Shown: positions 13,768 through 24,600 of the stretch, piece by piece | Layout: every line of letters begins with the position of its first letter | Position numbering within the stretch: position 1 is the stretch's first letter | Assembly: GCA_009774215.1 (NCBI GenBank) | Contig: VSNH01000030.1 | Coordinates: 1-28,681, forward strand | Source: Lachnospiraceae bacterium | GTDB taxonomy: Bacteria > Bacillota > Clostridia > Lachnospirales > Lachnospiraceae | Length of the DNA: 28,681 nt | Direction of reading: 5' to 3' | Position numbers and translations under genes: made by a program | Notes under the pieces: generated by a model | What the model saw: only the letters and a program-made list of their open reading frames with translations | Database searches by the model: none | What the model was told of the DNA's origin: nothing

Positions 13768-14688
13768 TTACCTTCTCCCCTTCACATAGGGCACGCCGTC
13801 CGCCTTGGGCGCAACGGACTTGCCGACGAAGAGAATCAAAATCACAATGGTCAGCACATAAGGCAGCATCGCCAGAATCTCCGTGGGAACAGCGATCGCA
13901 CCGCCGCCAAGCACCACAGTCAGCGCCTGTGAAAATCCGAAGATCAGGCAGGCACGGTATGCGCCCATGGGTTTCCACTTACCGAAAATTACCGCCGCCA
14001 GCGCGATAAATCCCTGTCCGGCGATGGAAGTCTGGGTAAACTGCGCCACAATGCCAAGCGTTACCGTGGCGCCGCCGATTCCTGCCAGAATGCCGGACAA
14101 AATCACACAGGCATAGCGGGTTTTGTACACGTTGATGCCGAGCGTATCCGCCGCCGCGGGATTCTCGCCCACCGCCAGAATCCGCATCCCCCATTTCGTG
14201 CGGTAAAGCACAAACCACATGGCAACCGCGAACAGCAATGCCACCACCACCATAACATCCACATTCAGGTTTGCCCAGATGCCTTCCGCGCCGCTCCCGA
14301 ATATCTTTGGCAGTTTGTTCGCCACAGGATAGGACATGGTCGATCCGTCAAAGGCAAGGCGGCAAAAGAAAACCGCAAGCGCCGGGCCGAGCAGGTTGAT
14401 CGCCACACCGCTTATGGTCTGGTCCGCCTGACAGGTGATCGCCGCCACCGCGTGAAGCAGCGCGAGAACCCCGCCTGCAAGCGCCGCGCACAGCACGCCG
14501 ATCCATGGGTTGCCGCTGTAGTATCCCGCCGCGGCACCGGCGAATGCGCCGAAGGTCATCATGCCTTCTATGCCGATGTTGATGACGCCGGAGCGCTCCG
14601 ACAGCACACCGCCCAGCGCGCCGAAGATCATAGGCGTGGAATACAGCAGCGTGACACCGAGTAACAACGTAATTGTATTTATCATCAT
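13768..14688 (-). CDS. nupQ: Nucleoside ABC transporter permease, NupQ-type
   Basis: A 306-residue polytopic membrane protein, the second permease of a BMP-type nucleoside importer. It begins with a hydrophobic segment, and at residues 36-44 carries the family signature 'INIGIEGMM' that follows 'SERSGV'. Further membrane segments include 'GVLCAALAGGVLALLHAVAA', 'VMVVVALLFAVAMWFVLY' and a final 'LPYVLTIVILILFVGKSV'. Members pair with a NupP-like permease and use the shared double ATPase. The start overlaps the nupP stop (ATGA), showing translational coupling. Length is normal for the family. Substrate is most likely purine or other nucleosides, by family; the exact substrate cannot be read from sequence. 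Confidence 0.9.
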   Translation of the reverse strand: MMINTITLLLGVTLLYSTPMIFGALGGVLSERSGVINIGIEGMMTFGAFAGAAAGYYSGNPWIGVLCAALAGGVLALLHAVAAITCQADQTISGVAINLLGPALAVFFCRLAFDGSTMSYPVANKLPKIFGSGAEGIWANLNVDVMVVVALLFAVAMWFVLYRTKWGMRILAVGENPAAADTLGINVYKTRYACVILSGILAGIGGATVTLGIVAQFTQTSIAGQGFIALAAVIFGKWKPMGAYRACLIFGFSQALTVVLGGGAIAVPTEILAMLPYVLTIVILILFVGKSVAPKADGVPYVKGRR

Positions 14689-15800
14689 TTTACACCTCTT
14701 TTCCCCATTTTATCAATAAATACGGGCACCATATCCTTGAGCGCGATCAAAAATACGATGGTGCCGATCAGAATGCTGATGATCTCCGAGGGCGCGCCTA
14801 CCACATACTGGATAGACTGTCCGCCGTACAGAAGCGCGCCGAACAGGAGCCCCGCAAAAATGCAGCCAATGGGGGAGCCGCCCGCTATGAATGCCACGGA
14901 GAGTCCGTTCAGACCGTTGGACTCAAACGCGGAGAGCTGGGTAATCCCGTGGGGATTGTTGCCCGCTATGGCGATCGCCGCCGCTATGCCGGACAGTGCG
15001 CCCGCGATCAGCATGGTCTGCACCATGTTTTTCCCCACGTTGATGCCCGCGAACTCCGCCGCGTCCCTGTTGCTTCCCACAGCGCGAAGCTCGTATCCCT
15101 TCGTGGTCTTGTAGAGCAGGAAGGAGACTGCAAAGGTCAGGGCTATGGCGATCAGGATACCCGCGTTTGCATCCGTCCGCAGGATATCGCCGATGACGAG
15201 ATGCGCCTGCACAAATTCCGCCGCCGCTTCCGTGGTTTTCCAGTTTGTGAAAAAGGAGATGAATCCCGATTCATGGATCGCATAAGCGCCGTCCGATTCC
15301 GGCTTGTGGAACCGCTCCATGTTGCACACAAAGTTGGAAAAATAGAGCGCCATCCAGTTTAACATGATACCTACAATGACTTCGTTGATATTGTACTTTG
15401 CCTTCAGCCATCCGGCGATCCCGCCGTAGAGCGCGCCTGCCGCCACACCGGCGAGAAGCACCAGCGGCACCTCGATGACAGCCGAAAAATCACAGACGAT
15501 TCCCACCACGTTTGCCGCCACCGCGCCCACGATGAACTGTCCCTCCGCACCGATGTTAAAAAGCCCCATCTTGTAGGCAAAGGCAACGCTGACACCCGTC
15601 AAAATGATGGGCGTGCTCTTAATGATCACGTTGGAGACATACTTCGGTCTCCCGAATATACCGCCCAACAGCGCGCCAAACGCCTCAAAGGGATTGTATC
15701 CCGAAACCGCCAGAATTACCGTAGCCACCAGAAATCCGCAGAATATGGCAATCAGGGTGGCGGTAATCGGTTTCTTGAAAAATTTAACTGTTTTTTCCAT
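14685..15800 (-). CDS. nupP: Nucleoside ABC transporter permease, NupP-type
   Basis: A 371-residue polytopic membrane protein. Its first membrane helix is near residues 12-32, and the signature 'FNIGAEGQF' is at residues 81-89, matching the other permease ('INIGIEGMM'), as expected for the BPD_transp_2 family. A long loop after the fourth or fifth helix ('GDILRTDANAGILIAIALTF') and a C-terminal helix 'IISILIGTIVFLIALKDMVP' fit the family. The start at 15800 follows GGAGGAAC and overlaps the end of the ATPase gene by 17 bases; the stop overlaps nupQ by four. It forms the translocation pathway with NupQ. Confidence 0.9.
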   Translation of the reverse strand: MEKTVKFFKKPITATLIAIFCGFLVATVILAVSGYNPFEAFGALLGGIFGRPKYVSNVIIKSTPIILTGVSVAFAYKMGLFNIGAEGQFIVGAVAANVVGIVCDFSAVIEVPLVLLAGVAAGALYGGIAGWLKAKYNINEVIVGIMLNWMALYFSNFVCNMERFHKPESDGAYAIHESGFISFFTNWKTTEAAAEFVQAHLVIGDILRTDANAGILIAIALTFAVSFLLYKTTKGYELRAVGSNRDAAEFAGINVGKNMVQTMLIAGALSGIAAAIAIAGNNPHGITQLSAFESNGLNGLSVAFIAGGSPIGCIFAGLLFGALLYGGQSIQYVVGAPSEIISILIGTIVFLIALKDMVPVFIDKMGKRGVK

Positions 15801-17325
15801 CTAATGTTCCTCCTGCCATAATTAATCCGATCGTCCTCTCGTCTACCTCTCCCTGCTTAAAGATGCAGCGGATGGCGCCGTCGTAAATGACCCCGATGGT
15901 ATCGGAAACGTTCATCACTTCGTCTAACTCCAGAGAGATGAGAAGAACTGCCTTGCCCTTATCCCGCTCCCTGACAAGCATCTTGTGCACATACTCGATG
16001 GCTCCCACGTCAAGTCCTCTGGTAGGCTGCACCGCGATCAAAAGATCCGGGTTGTTGGCGATCTCCCTGCCGATAATCACCTTCTGCTGGTTGCCGCCGG
16101 AAAGTCCTCTGATCGCCAGCTCCTCGCAGGAATCGGGACGCACATCATAATCTTTCAAAAGGCCGGAGGCAAATTTACGGATTTCTTTTCTGTTTAAAAT
16201 GGTCTTCCTGGAAAACGGCTCCTTCATGTAGGTATCCAGCACCGCATTGTCCTCCACCGAGAAATCCAGCACAAGCCCGCGCTTCTGGCGATCCTCATGG
16301 ATGGTGGAAATGCCGGCGTCCATGGTTTCCCTTGTGGTTCTGTTCTCTATGTTCTTTCCGTTTATGCGGATCGTTCCGCTCTCCACACGGATCAGATTGG
16401 TGATTGCCTCCACCAGCTCCTTCTGCCCATTGCCGTCGATCCCGGCGATGCCGAAGATCTCCCCGCGTCTCACCTGCATGGACAGGTTCTTGAGCACATA
16501 CACACCTCTGTTGTCCTTCGCCGACAGCCCGTCTACCTCGAACACCACGTCGCCGGGCTTCGCCTCTTCCTTATCCACCACCAGTTTCACACGATGCCCC
16601 ACCATCATATCCGCCAGTTCTTCCTGCGACACCTTGGAAACCTCCACCGTGTCGATGTACTTTCCCCTGCGAATGATGCTGCAGTAGTTCGCGGACGCCT
16701 TGATCTCCTTGAGCTTGTGGGTGATGATGATAATGGTTTTCCCGTCGTCCACCAGCTTGTGCATGATGTCGATCAGATCGCCGATCTCCTGCGGGGTCAG
16801 CACCGCCGTAGGTTCGTCCAGAATCAGGATATCTACGCCCCGGTACAGCGCCTTCAGGATTTCCACCCTCTGCTGCATACCGACGGATATATCAGAAATG
16901 TACGCATCCGGATCCACCTCAAGCCCGTATTTTTTCACGATTCCCATGACTTCTTCCCGGGCTTTCTTCAGATCCACCACGCCCCCCGCCCTCGTTGTCT
17001 CCTGCCCGAGAATGATGTTCTGCGTCACCGTGAAATTGTCCACCAGCATGAAATGCTGATGCACCATGCCGATCCCGTGGGCGATCGCCACATTGGGATT
17101 TTTCATCTCCACTTTTTCCCCGTACAGATAAATGTCTCCCCCGTTCGCTTGATACAGCCCGTATAAAATGTTCATCAGCGTGGTCTTGCCCGCGCCGTTC
17201 TCTCCCAAAACCGCATGGATAGAGCCTTTCTTCACATCAAGCTGCACCCGGTCCAATGCCGTATAGGAGCCGAATTTTATCGTGATATCATGCATTTGAA
17301 CCGCATAGTCTTTTCTTATTTCCAT
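15784..17325 (-). CDS. nupO: Nucleoside ABC transporter, double ATP-binding subunit (NupO-type)
   Basis: A 513-residue protein of two fused ABC domains; the start at 17325 follows GGAGAGAAGG, while an upstream in-frame ATG at 17361 has no site and lies inside the lipoprotein gene. Domain 1: Walker A 'GENGAGKTT' at 41-49, Q-loop Q90, signature 'SVGMQQR' at 147-153 (a known variant of LSGGQ) and Walker B 'ILILDEP' at 166-172. Domain 2 has a degenerate Walker A ('GIDGNGQKEL'), a normal signature 'LSGGNQQK' and a Walker B 'LLIAVQPTRGLD' with Gln in place of the catalytic Glu. One competent and one degenerate site is usual for the RbsA/XylG/NupO group. It energises uptake through NupP and NupQ and lies between the lipoprotein and permease genes with a 13-base gap before it. 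Confidence 0.93.
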   Translation of the reverse strand: MEIRKDYAVQMHDITIKFGSYTALDRVQLDVKKGSIHAVLGENGAGKTTLMNILYGLYQANGGDIYLYGEKVEMKNPNVAIAHGIGMVHQHFMLVDNFTVTQNIILGQETTRAGGVVDLKKAREEVMGIVKKYGLEVDPDAYISDISVGMQQRVEILKALYRGVDILILDEPTAVLTPQEIGDLIDIMHKLVDDGKTIIIITHKLKEIKASANYCSIIRRGKYIDTVEVSKVSQEELADMMVGHRVKLVVDKEEAKPGDVVFEVDGLSAKDNRGVYVLKNLSMQVRRGEIFGIAGIDGNGQKELVEAITNLIRVESGTIRINGKNIENRTTRETMDAGISTIHEDRQKRGLVLDFSVEDNAVLDTYMKEPFSRKTILNRKEIRKFASGLLKDYDVRPDSCEELAIRGLSGGNQQKVIIGREIANNPDLLIAVQPTRGLDVGAIEYVHKMLVRERDKGKAVLLISLELDEVMNVSDTIGVIYDGAIRCIFKQGEVDERTIGLIMAGGTLDGKNS

Positions 17326-17338
17326 ATGTCCTTCTCTC

Positions 17339-18367
17339 CTATTTCCCCAGCCCTTCCACAAAGGATTGGTATGTCTCCTCCGATACCGGAGGGGTCAGTT
17401 CCTCGTCGATAATCATCTGCTGCAGCGCCATCGCCTGTTCATAGACCGCCGGATCCATGAGCTTATTCACCTCGGGAATACCCACGCATCCCTCCTTCAG
17501 CCCGTAACTATAGGTGTTGCCGCCGATCTTCTCACCCTCCATCGCCATGGTAGACACAAGTTCCACCGCAATGTTTGTGTTCTTCATGCCGGAAGTCAGC
17601 ACGTTTTCCGGTGCCAGATAAGACTGATCCGTGTCCACGCCTATGACAAGTTTTCCGTTCTCCTTTGCCGACTCGATCACACCGTAGCCCGCGCCTCCCG
17701 CCGAATGGAAAATAATGTCACAGCCGTTGGAGTACATCTTGTTGGAAATCGCCTTCGCCTTCGCCGCGTCGGTATAGCTCTCCGTAAACTGCGACTGCAC
17801 CTCGATCTGACGCCCCAGCACATGTCCCGCATATGCCACGCCGCCCATGTATCCATACTGGAACTGGTCGTTCAAAAAACTCTTCATCGGTCCCACGTAG
17901 CCCACTTTATCGGTTTTCGTGGTCAGCCCCGCTATGTACCCCACCAGAAAGGACGATTCCTGCGCCCGGAATACGACGCCCGTACAGTTTTGCGGGCTCT
18001 CGTCAAAGGCATAGTCCACGATGACAAAATTGATATCGGGATTCATTTTTGCGATGGTCAGCATGGCGTCCGCCTGCGAGTAGCCCAGCGCCCACACGAG
18101 ATCGCTGTAAGTGTCCGTCGCCCTGTCGATATTGGTCAGGTAGTCTGATGCCTGCTTGGACTCTAACACCCTCACGTCCGCCCCCGTGTGCGCCCCGAAA
18201 CTCTGCAGCCCCTCCCATGACACCTGATTGAAGGACTGGTCATTTATACCGCCCGTTCCCGCCACCATGGACACTCTGTAAACCGAATCATCTTTTTCAG
18301 CCACGCCGCAGCCTGCAAGCATACCTGCCATCAGGACTGCCGTCATCACCTTTTTCCACTTTTTCAT
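17339..18367 (-). CDS. nupN: BMP-family nucleoside-binding lipoprotein
   Basis: A 342-residue lipoprotein, the substrate receptor of the importer. The signal peptide ends in a lipobox 'MAGMLAGCGV' with the lipidated Cys at residue 20. The mature part shows the BMP fold signatures 'VSMVAGTGGINDQSFNQVSW', 'VWALGYSQADAML', 'VVFRAQESSFLVGYIAGL', 'DIIFHSAGGAGYGVIESAK' and 'LVIGVDTDQSYLAP'; the Phe/Asn and Asp residues of these match the purine-nucleoside contacts known for PnrA/BmpA proteins. It is anchored outside the membrane. It is first in the operon, with ATPase and permeases following. AGGTGGGCAG lies just before the ATG. The family call is firm; the substrate is by family. Confidence 0.93.
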   Translation of the reverse strand: MKKWKKVMTAVLMAGMLAGCGVAEKDDSVYRVSMVAGTGGINDQSFNQVSWEGLQSFGAHTGADVRVLESKQASDYLTNIDRATDTYSDLVWALGYSQADAMLTIAKMNPDINFVIVDYAFDESPQNCTGVVFRAQESSFLVGYIAGLTTKTDKVGYVGPMKSFLNDQFQYGYMGGVAYAGHVLGRQIEVQSQFTESYTDAAKAKAISNKMYSNGCDIIFHSAGGAGYGVIESAKENGKLVIGVDTDQSYLAPENVLTSGMKNTNIAVELVSTMAMEGEKIGGNTYSYGLKEGCVGIPEVNKLMDPAVYEQAMALQQMIIDEELTPPVSEETYQSFVEGLGK

Positions 18368-18411
18368 CTGCCCACCTGCTTTCTTTCTACGCTATCTCCA
18401 GTGCAATCTTC

Positions 18412-18417
18412 ATTATA
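18412..18417 (-). promoter_or_regulatory. Candidate -10 box of the nucleoside-transport operon
   Basis: TATAAT on the minus strand, 45 bases upstream of the lipoprotein ATG, in the 243-base gap (18368-18610) between the giant gene and the operon. No good -35 box at standard spacing. I see no convincing terminator for the giant gene in this gap, so read-through into the operon cannot be excluded. Confidence 0.35.
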
Positions 18418-18610
18418 TCCGTAAAGCCTGTCTGCCGATCTTCCACGGAAAGCGCTGCCGCCCTCGCCAAAATGTCGCGATGCCAAAAAATTAACGCCAT
18501 GGCACAAACCCCCGGTGAGAAACTTTATCACTGTTCCTCCCCGGGATCTTTTATGAAATCTTTCTCTTACCTTTTTATTCCGCAGCCTTTTTCATCGCGG
18601 TCTCTGTCTT

Positions 18611-21600
18611 TTACGACTGCCCCTCCTTACGGCGCTCCCCATCATTCTTTTTCCTGTACAGCAAAATGACGATCACCAGAATCACCGCTGCCGCAATCAG
18701 TAGCAACCAGATAAAATAGCAGATGCCAAGGAACGTCGGGCAGATATGGCACAGGCTGCACCGCCCTGCCGCCTTGTCCGCAGGCTGGTACGCAATGGCG
18801 TAGGTGGAGAAACGCTCCGTCTCAATGGTAATGGTCTGTGCCGCGTCGTCCAGATCCTTTAACATGGTGCATTCTCCCTCGTGTGCCCGGATGATGTAAA
18901 AGTCCGCAGAAAGTTCCTGCAGTGCCTCCGGCATATCTATCACGATTTCCACCGGCTCTTCGGTTCTGTGTACCGCGCTCCACTCTCCTTTGCCCTGACG
19001 TAAGAACATGGAAATATCCACGTACATGCCCACCGTCAGACCGGGCGCCTCTTTCCGTGCATCCCCGACTTCCTGCTCGATTGCAGATTTCTCCTGTTCG
19101 CTCACCTTATCGTCGATACGCTCCACGTCAATGCGGATTTCAATGGTTTCCCCCTGCGATACCCGTCCGATCTCCTCCTCTTTCAGAACCGCGTTCGCCA
19201 CCGCCACGGCGTCCGCCGCCTGCGCGGTACATAACGTCTCGTCCACGTTGTTGACGGTCACGATGACTGCGCCCGCATCCACAGGGATGGTCAAAGTCTC
19301 CCTGATCTTGCCGACCGCATAGGGATGCGCTTCTGCCCAGCTCTCACCACCATCCGCTCCATCTCCTGTACCATCTTCGTTTCCGCCGCCTGTGCCGTCT
19401 CCGTCACTGCCCATGCCATTTCCGGCTGTACCGGCTCCGTCATTACCCGCGTCGTTGCCGCCTGTGCCGCCGTCTGTACTACCACTTTCATCAGTGCCGC
19501 CGGCTTTTCCCGGTACGGGCACAATTCTGCCGTCCTCCACGGTATGTTCCGGCGCTGTGCCGTCCCCGGGTTCTTTACCGCCGCCCGGCTTTGTACCGCC
19601 GTCTGGGTTCCTGCCGTCACCCGGTTTTATGCCGCCTTCCGGGGCTGTACCGTTGCCCGGCTTCCCGCCTCCCTCCGGGGCTGTTCCACCGCCCGGGTTC
19701 CTGCCGCCTTCCGGGTTCGTCCCGTCGCCCGGCTTCCTGCCGCTGCCCGGATCTGTATCACCCGGCCTTTTGCCGTCGCCCTGGGTCGTATCCCCGGGCT
19801 GTTCGCCGCCTGTGCCATCTCCGCCGGGATTAACGCCCACGTCTCCCGTTCCTCCATCGTTCTCATTCTTCTTGTCTCCGTCACCCTTCGGCGGGCTGTA
19901 TTTTTTGACCGTCTTTACGACGATCTCCGACGCGAACGCCGTGTCCGCCGCCACATAGCGCAGCTCATACTCACCCGGTTCCAGATCCGTGACTTCTTCC
20001 CCTGTAACAGAAATCCACTCCGCACTGCCCACTTTCCGATACTGCATGGTTGTGTCCGTCTGCGTCAGTTTTCCGTTGTTTCCGTTCTTTTTGCTCTCCG
20101 CCTTCGGCTTCACCTTTTCCGGCCCAGCCGGGCGCTTCGGCACAGGCAGAAGCTGGGGATTGCTGTCGCCCGTATCTGTCCCGTCTCCTTTCTTGATAAT
20201 AGAGATCGTTTTTCCAAACCACTTTCCGTCAATCGGCACGGAACCGTCCGCCGAAGCGGTAAGCTCCATTCCGTCAATCAGATACACCGCGCCCGGTGTA
20301 AGCCCTGTCAGGGTTTCCGTGCGATAAGCGATCACTGCCGCCGGCGTCTCGGCCTTTGGCAGCCACTTTGCATAGAGGGTGGTATCCGCCTCCACCCGGT
20401 CCGCCGCGTCCTCCGCCGCAAAATGCCAACGGTTCGTGCAGGATACCTCTTTAAACCATCCCGCAAAGACCACATCCGCCTTTTCCGGGTCGGCTGGCTT
20501 CGCAACCGTCACCCGCCACGACAAGCCGGTCACCGGAGAAACGCTGCTGCCTCCCTGCGCATCAAAGGTCACCGTGAGGGTTCTGCCCTCGCCGACCACT
20601 GCCTCCGCCGTCTTTCCCCGGGGCGCAGTCGGAGTTGCATACAACCGTACAAGGTATTTTCCCGCAGGTACATCTGTGAGATCACCCGCAGCCGCCGTCC
20701 ACGTCCTGCCGCCGTCCGTACTGTACTCCATAGCCGTTGTCAGTCCCGTAACTTTTCCGTCCTTCTTTCCTTTTATCGTCTCATCGCTCTTTCCGAGGCT
20801 TGGCGCAGCAGGACGTGCCGCCAGCACAAGGCTCTGAGGATCGCTGTCCTCGGTATTAACGCCATCGCCCTTCTTTATAATAGAGATTGTCCCACCAAAC
20901 CAGTCATCCTCTATGCTGATATGACCTTCGGCATCCGCATTTTGGGAAATCTCCGTCCCGTCCGGCAGTCTGATCAGATACTCTGTGTTTTGCAAAAGCC
21001 CCGTCAGCTTTTCCCCGGGGTAATCGGGGGCTGCATCCGGCGTCTGCTCCTTTCCTTTGATCTTGATCGTCACCGTTTCACTCTCACTGTTTCCTGCATT
21101 GTCAACCGCGGTTATCTTCACCTGCACCATACCGGAAAGCCCGTTCAACCCGTCGATCCGGAAACTGCACTCCGTTTTCAGGGCAGCCGTAAAGTCTTCC
21201 GGCACGGTATGTTCGGCGCCGTTTCCAATCTGCCACTTCACTTCTTTTATACCGGAAGCCGCCGGCGTGCCGTCCTGCACCTTAACCAGAAGCTCCGGCG
21301 CAGTCTCGTAATAGGCTGTGGAGGGCTCTTCTCCTTCCGGCTTTGCACCTGCCTGCCCATCCGTGGGCAGACGGTCCGCCTTCACGACGATCACAGGTTT
21401 TTCGCTTTCCACGATCACCCCGATGCCGTTGGCGTAGGCGGCCTTTGTCTCCGATATGTTTCCGGCCTTATCCACCGCCTGTATATCCCCGATCACACCC
21501 TTGTAATCCGGGGCAATGGCAATCACCGCCGTATAAACCGTCCCTGCGTCCGTCTCTTTCTTCTCGATCTTCGCCTCTTTCGTGACCGTCCCCGCACTCT

Positions 21601-24600
21601 GCATACTGCCGGGCGTCAGTGTGTAAGTCACCTTCGCAAGTCCGCTCTCTGCCTCCGTCACCGGTATGCTTAAAATCAGGCTTTCCTTACGGATAATCCA
21701 ATCCCACAGGTTTACATAACCCTCATTGTAGGAGACGTCTCCCAGCACCGGCTTCACCGTATCCAGTTTCACGCGGACCGGTTTCGTCTCCGCCGTTAAA
21801 CCCGTCGTGTTTACCACCTTGAAGGCATAGGTATGATCTCCCGGCAGCAGCTTAGTATATGTGTCCGTCCCGGACGTGGGAAGCTGTGCCGCACTGCCGC
21901 CCTCAAAATTCGCAAGCGTCTCATAATCCCCGCCGTCCACAGAAACCAAAATCTGTGTAACGCCCTTGACATCGGCATAGCGCAAGGTAATCTGCGGTTT
22001 TTCCGTATGCCACCCGCTCTCTGCACTTTCCGCCGACAACTGCGCCGTAATCTCCGGCACGGAATCCTGCGTCCAGCCCGCATACACTGTGGTATCTTTA
22101 TAAAGCTGCGTATCAAAATCAAAGGCATTCTGACACGCCTTGTCCGCATACCAGCCGTCGAAGTGATACCCCTTCCTCGTCGGGTCGGCAGGCTTTTCCA
22201 CCTTACACTCGGCTGTCCCTTCTGCGCTGTCACCCGCGTCGTTTCCTGTGGCACAGGAAGTCCACACAAGCCGGGGTTCCACCGCGCTGCCTCCATCGCT
22301 GTCAAAGGTCACCTGATGCACATACCGGGTCTCTTTTACCGCCCCGCCGTCCGCTTTGTTCGCGTTGGTGCGGCTGTAAAAATGATAGGTTCCCTTCTCT
22401 TTGACTGTATAATCCGCCGACAGGACGCCGGCTGCCGTACTGCCCGCAAGCTCTGTTTCCGTGACTGACAGCCCGTCCTTTTTTACTGACAGCGCGCCGC
22501 CGCTTACGCCAAAGCTGCCGGACTGCGCCGTAAAAGTAATGCCCGTCTTTTTCTCCGCACACACGTTCGGGCCCGTCACGGTAAGCGCAGCCTCTGTGGT
22601 GTCCAGCTTCACCGTAAACGGTCCGCCAGGCTCCGATTCATTGCCCGCTTCATCCTTCGCCTTGAAGCGGTAAGTATGGCTTCCCTCCTGCACGCCCTCA
22701 TAAACATAATCGTAACTGTCATTGCCGGGCTGCCCGGTAAAACCGCTCACCTGCGTGTAATTGTCCGAATCATCCACGCTCACCCACAGCTCCGTCACAC
22801 CCACACCGTCGTGAAGGGTAAGCGGAATCGTCTTCTGCGTATGCGTCCATCCTTCCGGCAGCGTCACATCTTCCTGCAATACGGGCGCATCAGGTTTGAT
22901 ATCGTCCACCCAGTATGCGTACAGGTTGTGATCCTGCGCCACCGTCATCTTTGTGGTGTCCAGAACTTTGTCGCCCTTACCGAGCGTCTGCGTGTACCAG
23001 CCTTTAAAGGAATATCCCGTCTTCTCCGGGACAGGCAGATCACCGTAAGCGGCGTCGTAGGTCACCTGCTTCGTCCTGGTACTGTCGCCTCCCGTTGCGT
23101 CCTGATAATCGTATGTGACGGTATACTCGTTCGCTGTCCACTTCGCGTAGAAAGTCTTGTCGTCTGCGTCCGTCTCCGTAATTTCTGTAACCATCGTGTC
23201 GTCCGCAAATTCCTCGTCCGTGTACCAGCCGTCAAAGGCATAACCTGTCCTTGTGATCTGCTCCGCCGTTGGCAGAATCAGTCCCTTGCTGTATGTATAT
23301 TTCCGAAAAGCAGTCTCATCAGCTATCGTTCCGCCGTTTTTCTCATAGTTCACCTCGTAAATTTCCGGCGCCCATTTCGCATAGAGAATTTTATCCGCCG
23401 TCACTGCCGTATTGAAATCGTAGGCATTCGTGCGGTCGGCATCGGTGTACCAGCCTTCCACCGTGTAGTGCTCCCTGACCGGCGCGCTGTATACAGGTTC
23501 CACAATCTTACCGCCGCTCACCACAAGCCAGGTATCGGTATGGGGCAGCTCCTCCCCTTCCCCCGGCAGATCACTCTGGAATACGCCCTCCCCAGCGTCA
23601 AGCGTCACCTGATGAATCCCCGGCGCAGTCTTCGCCGCTGTCTTTCCCGCGCCGGAAGTGGCGGTAAACGTATAGATCCCCGACTCATTGACGCCATGAG
23701 CGGCTTTAAAAGTATATTTCCCCGTCCCGCTTGAAAATGAGGAATTTCCCCGCACTGACCAGGAAGCGTCCTCTCCCTGCTTCTGACAGCCCGTCCTGCC
23801 TGCGGACGGGCCGTAGGTGACCGTCACGGAAAAGACGGCATTTGGCCCGTCCACCTGCGCCGCCCCCAGTGTGATCGTGGGTGTGATCCGATCCAGACGC
23901 AGGGCGCTGCTGTACCCCTGCACCGTGTTGCCCACACCGTCCACCGCCTTGTAATAGAGATAGTTGACCCCATCAGTCAAACCAGAGTACCCCACCATGC
24001 CGCTGACACTGACGCCGGTTTTCCCAAGAGATGTTAGGCCGCTTGTGGGATACGCGTCCTTTGCAGTCACCCACTTGTACTGTAAGCTGGCGATCCCGCT
24101 GCCATTCGTGTCCGTGCCGCTTATGGTGACTGTCGGAGCCGACGCCTGCCACGCGGTCGGGATCGCACTCACCGTCACCTTCGGATTCGTGCGGTCAATT
24201 TTTGACACGGTCACTTCCTGCTTCACCGTCTTCACACCGTTTGACAACATAAAGGTATACGCGCCGTTTGCGGTGGCAGTGTAGCTGTTCCCCGTTACGG
24301 TCTGAGTCGTCCCGTCCGGCTTTCTCACCTTCAGGCTCAGGGAGCCGCTCCCCCCTTTCTCCAATAAGATCGTGCGGTTTCTCGCCCACTGACTGTTATC
24401 CGTATCGGCAGTCAGGATGAGCTTCTGCTCCTGTTCCTCCTGGTCTTCTTGTGTCACCGTGAAGGAAGTCTTTTCATAGGCCGCCTCGCCTGTGGCCCTG
24501 TTGATCGCCATGACGTGCAGATAATACGTCCCGGCCGTCTGCGCAGGGTTTGTCACCGTACAGTTTAAGCTGCCCGCCTTCATCCATCCCGCCGCAGGCA

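Noticed and set aside
14673..18148. Several plus-strand frames of 200-290 codons
   Set aside because: They lie opposite the four well-supported nucleoside-transport genes, have no ribosome sites, and are biased in Arg and His.
13768..18367. Sugar (rhamnose/ribose-type) importer as an alternative for the ABC operon
   Set aside because: The binding protein has BMP-family signatures, and the two permeases with the 'NIG-EG' motif fit nucleoside importers better.
18364..18531. GTG-started 55-codon minus-strand ORF behind GGGGAGG, ending across the lipoprotein ATG
   Set aside because: The ribosome site and ATGA overlap are suggestive, but the peptide looks random (Gly/Arg-rich) and has no recognised feature.
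18480..18560. Minus-strand AAGTTTCT-CACCGGG resembling the purine-riboswitch J2/3 core upstream of the nucleoside operon
   Set aside because: The context is attractive, but the P2/L2 (GATATGG) and L3 (CCGTAAA) motifs and a pairing P1 are absent, and one base is inserted in the core. Not an aptamer I can support.
19325..21673. Plus-strand open frame of 782 codons
   Set aside because: It is antisense to the giant gene. Its composition is extreme in Arg, Pro, Cys and His with no domain, as expected for the complement of a GC-rich gene.
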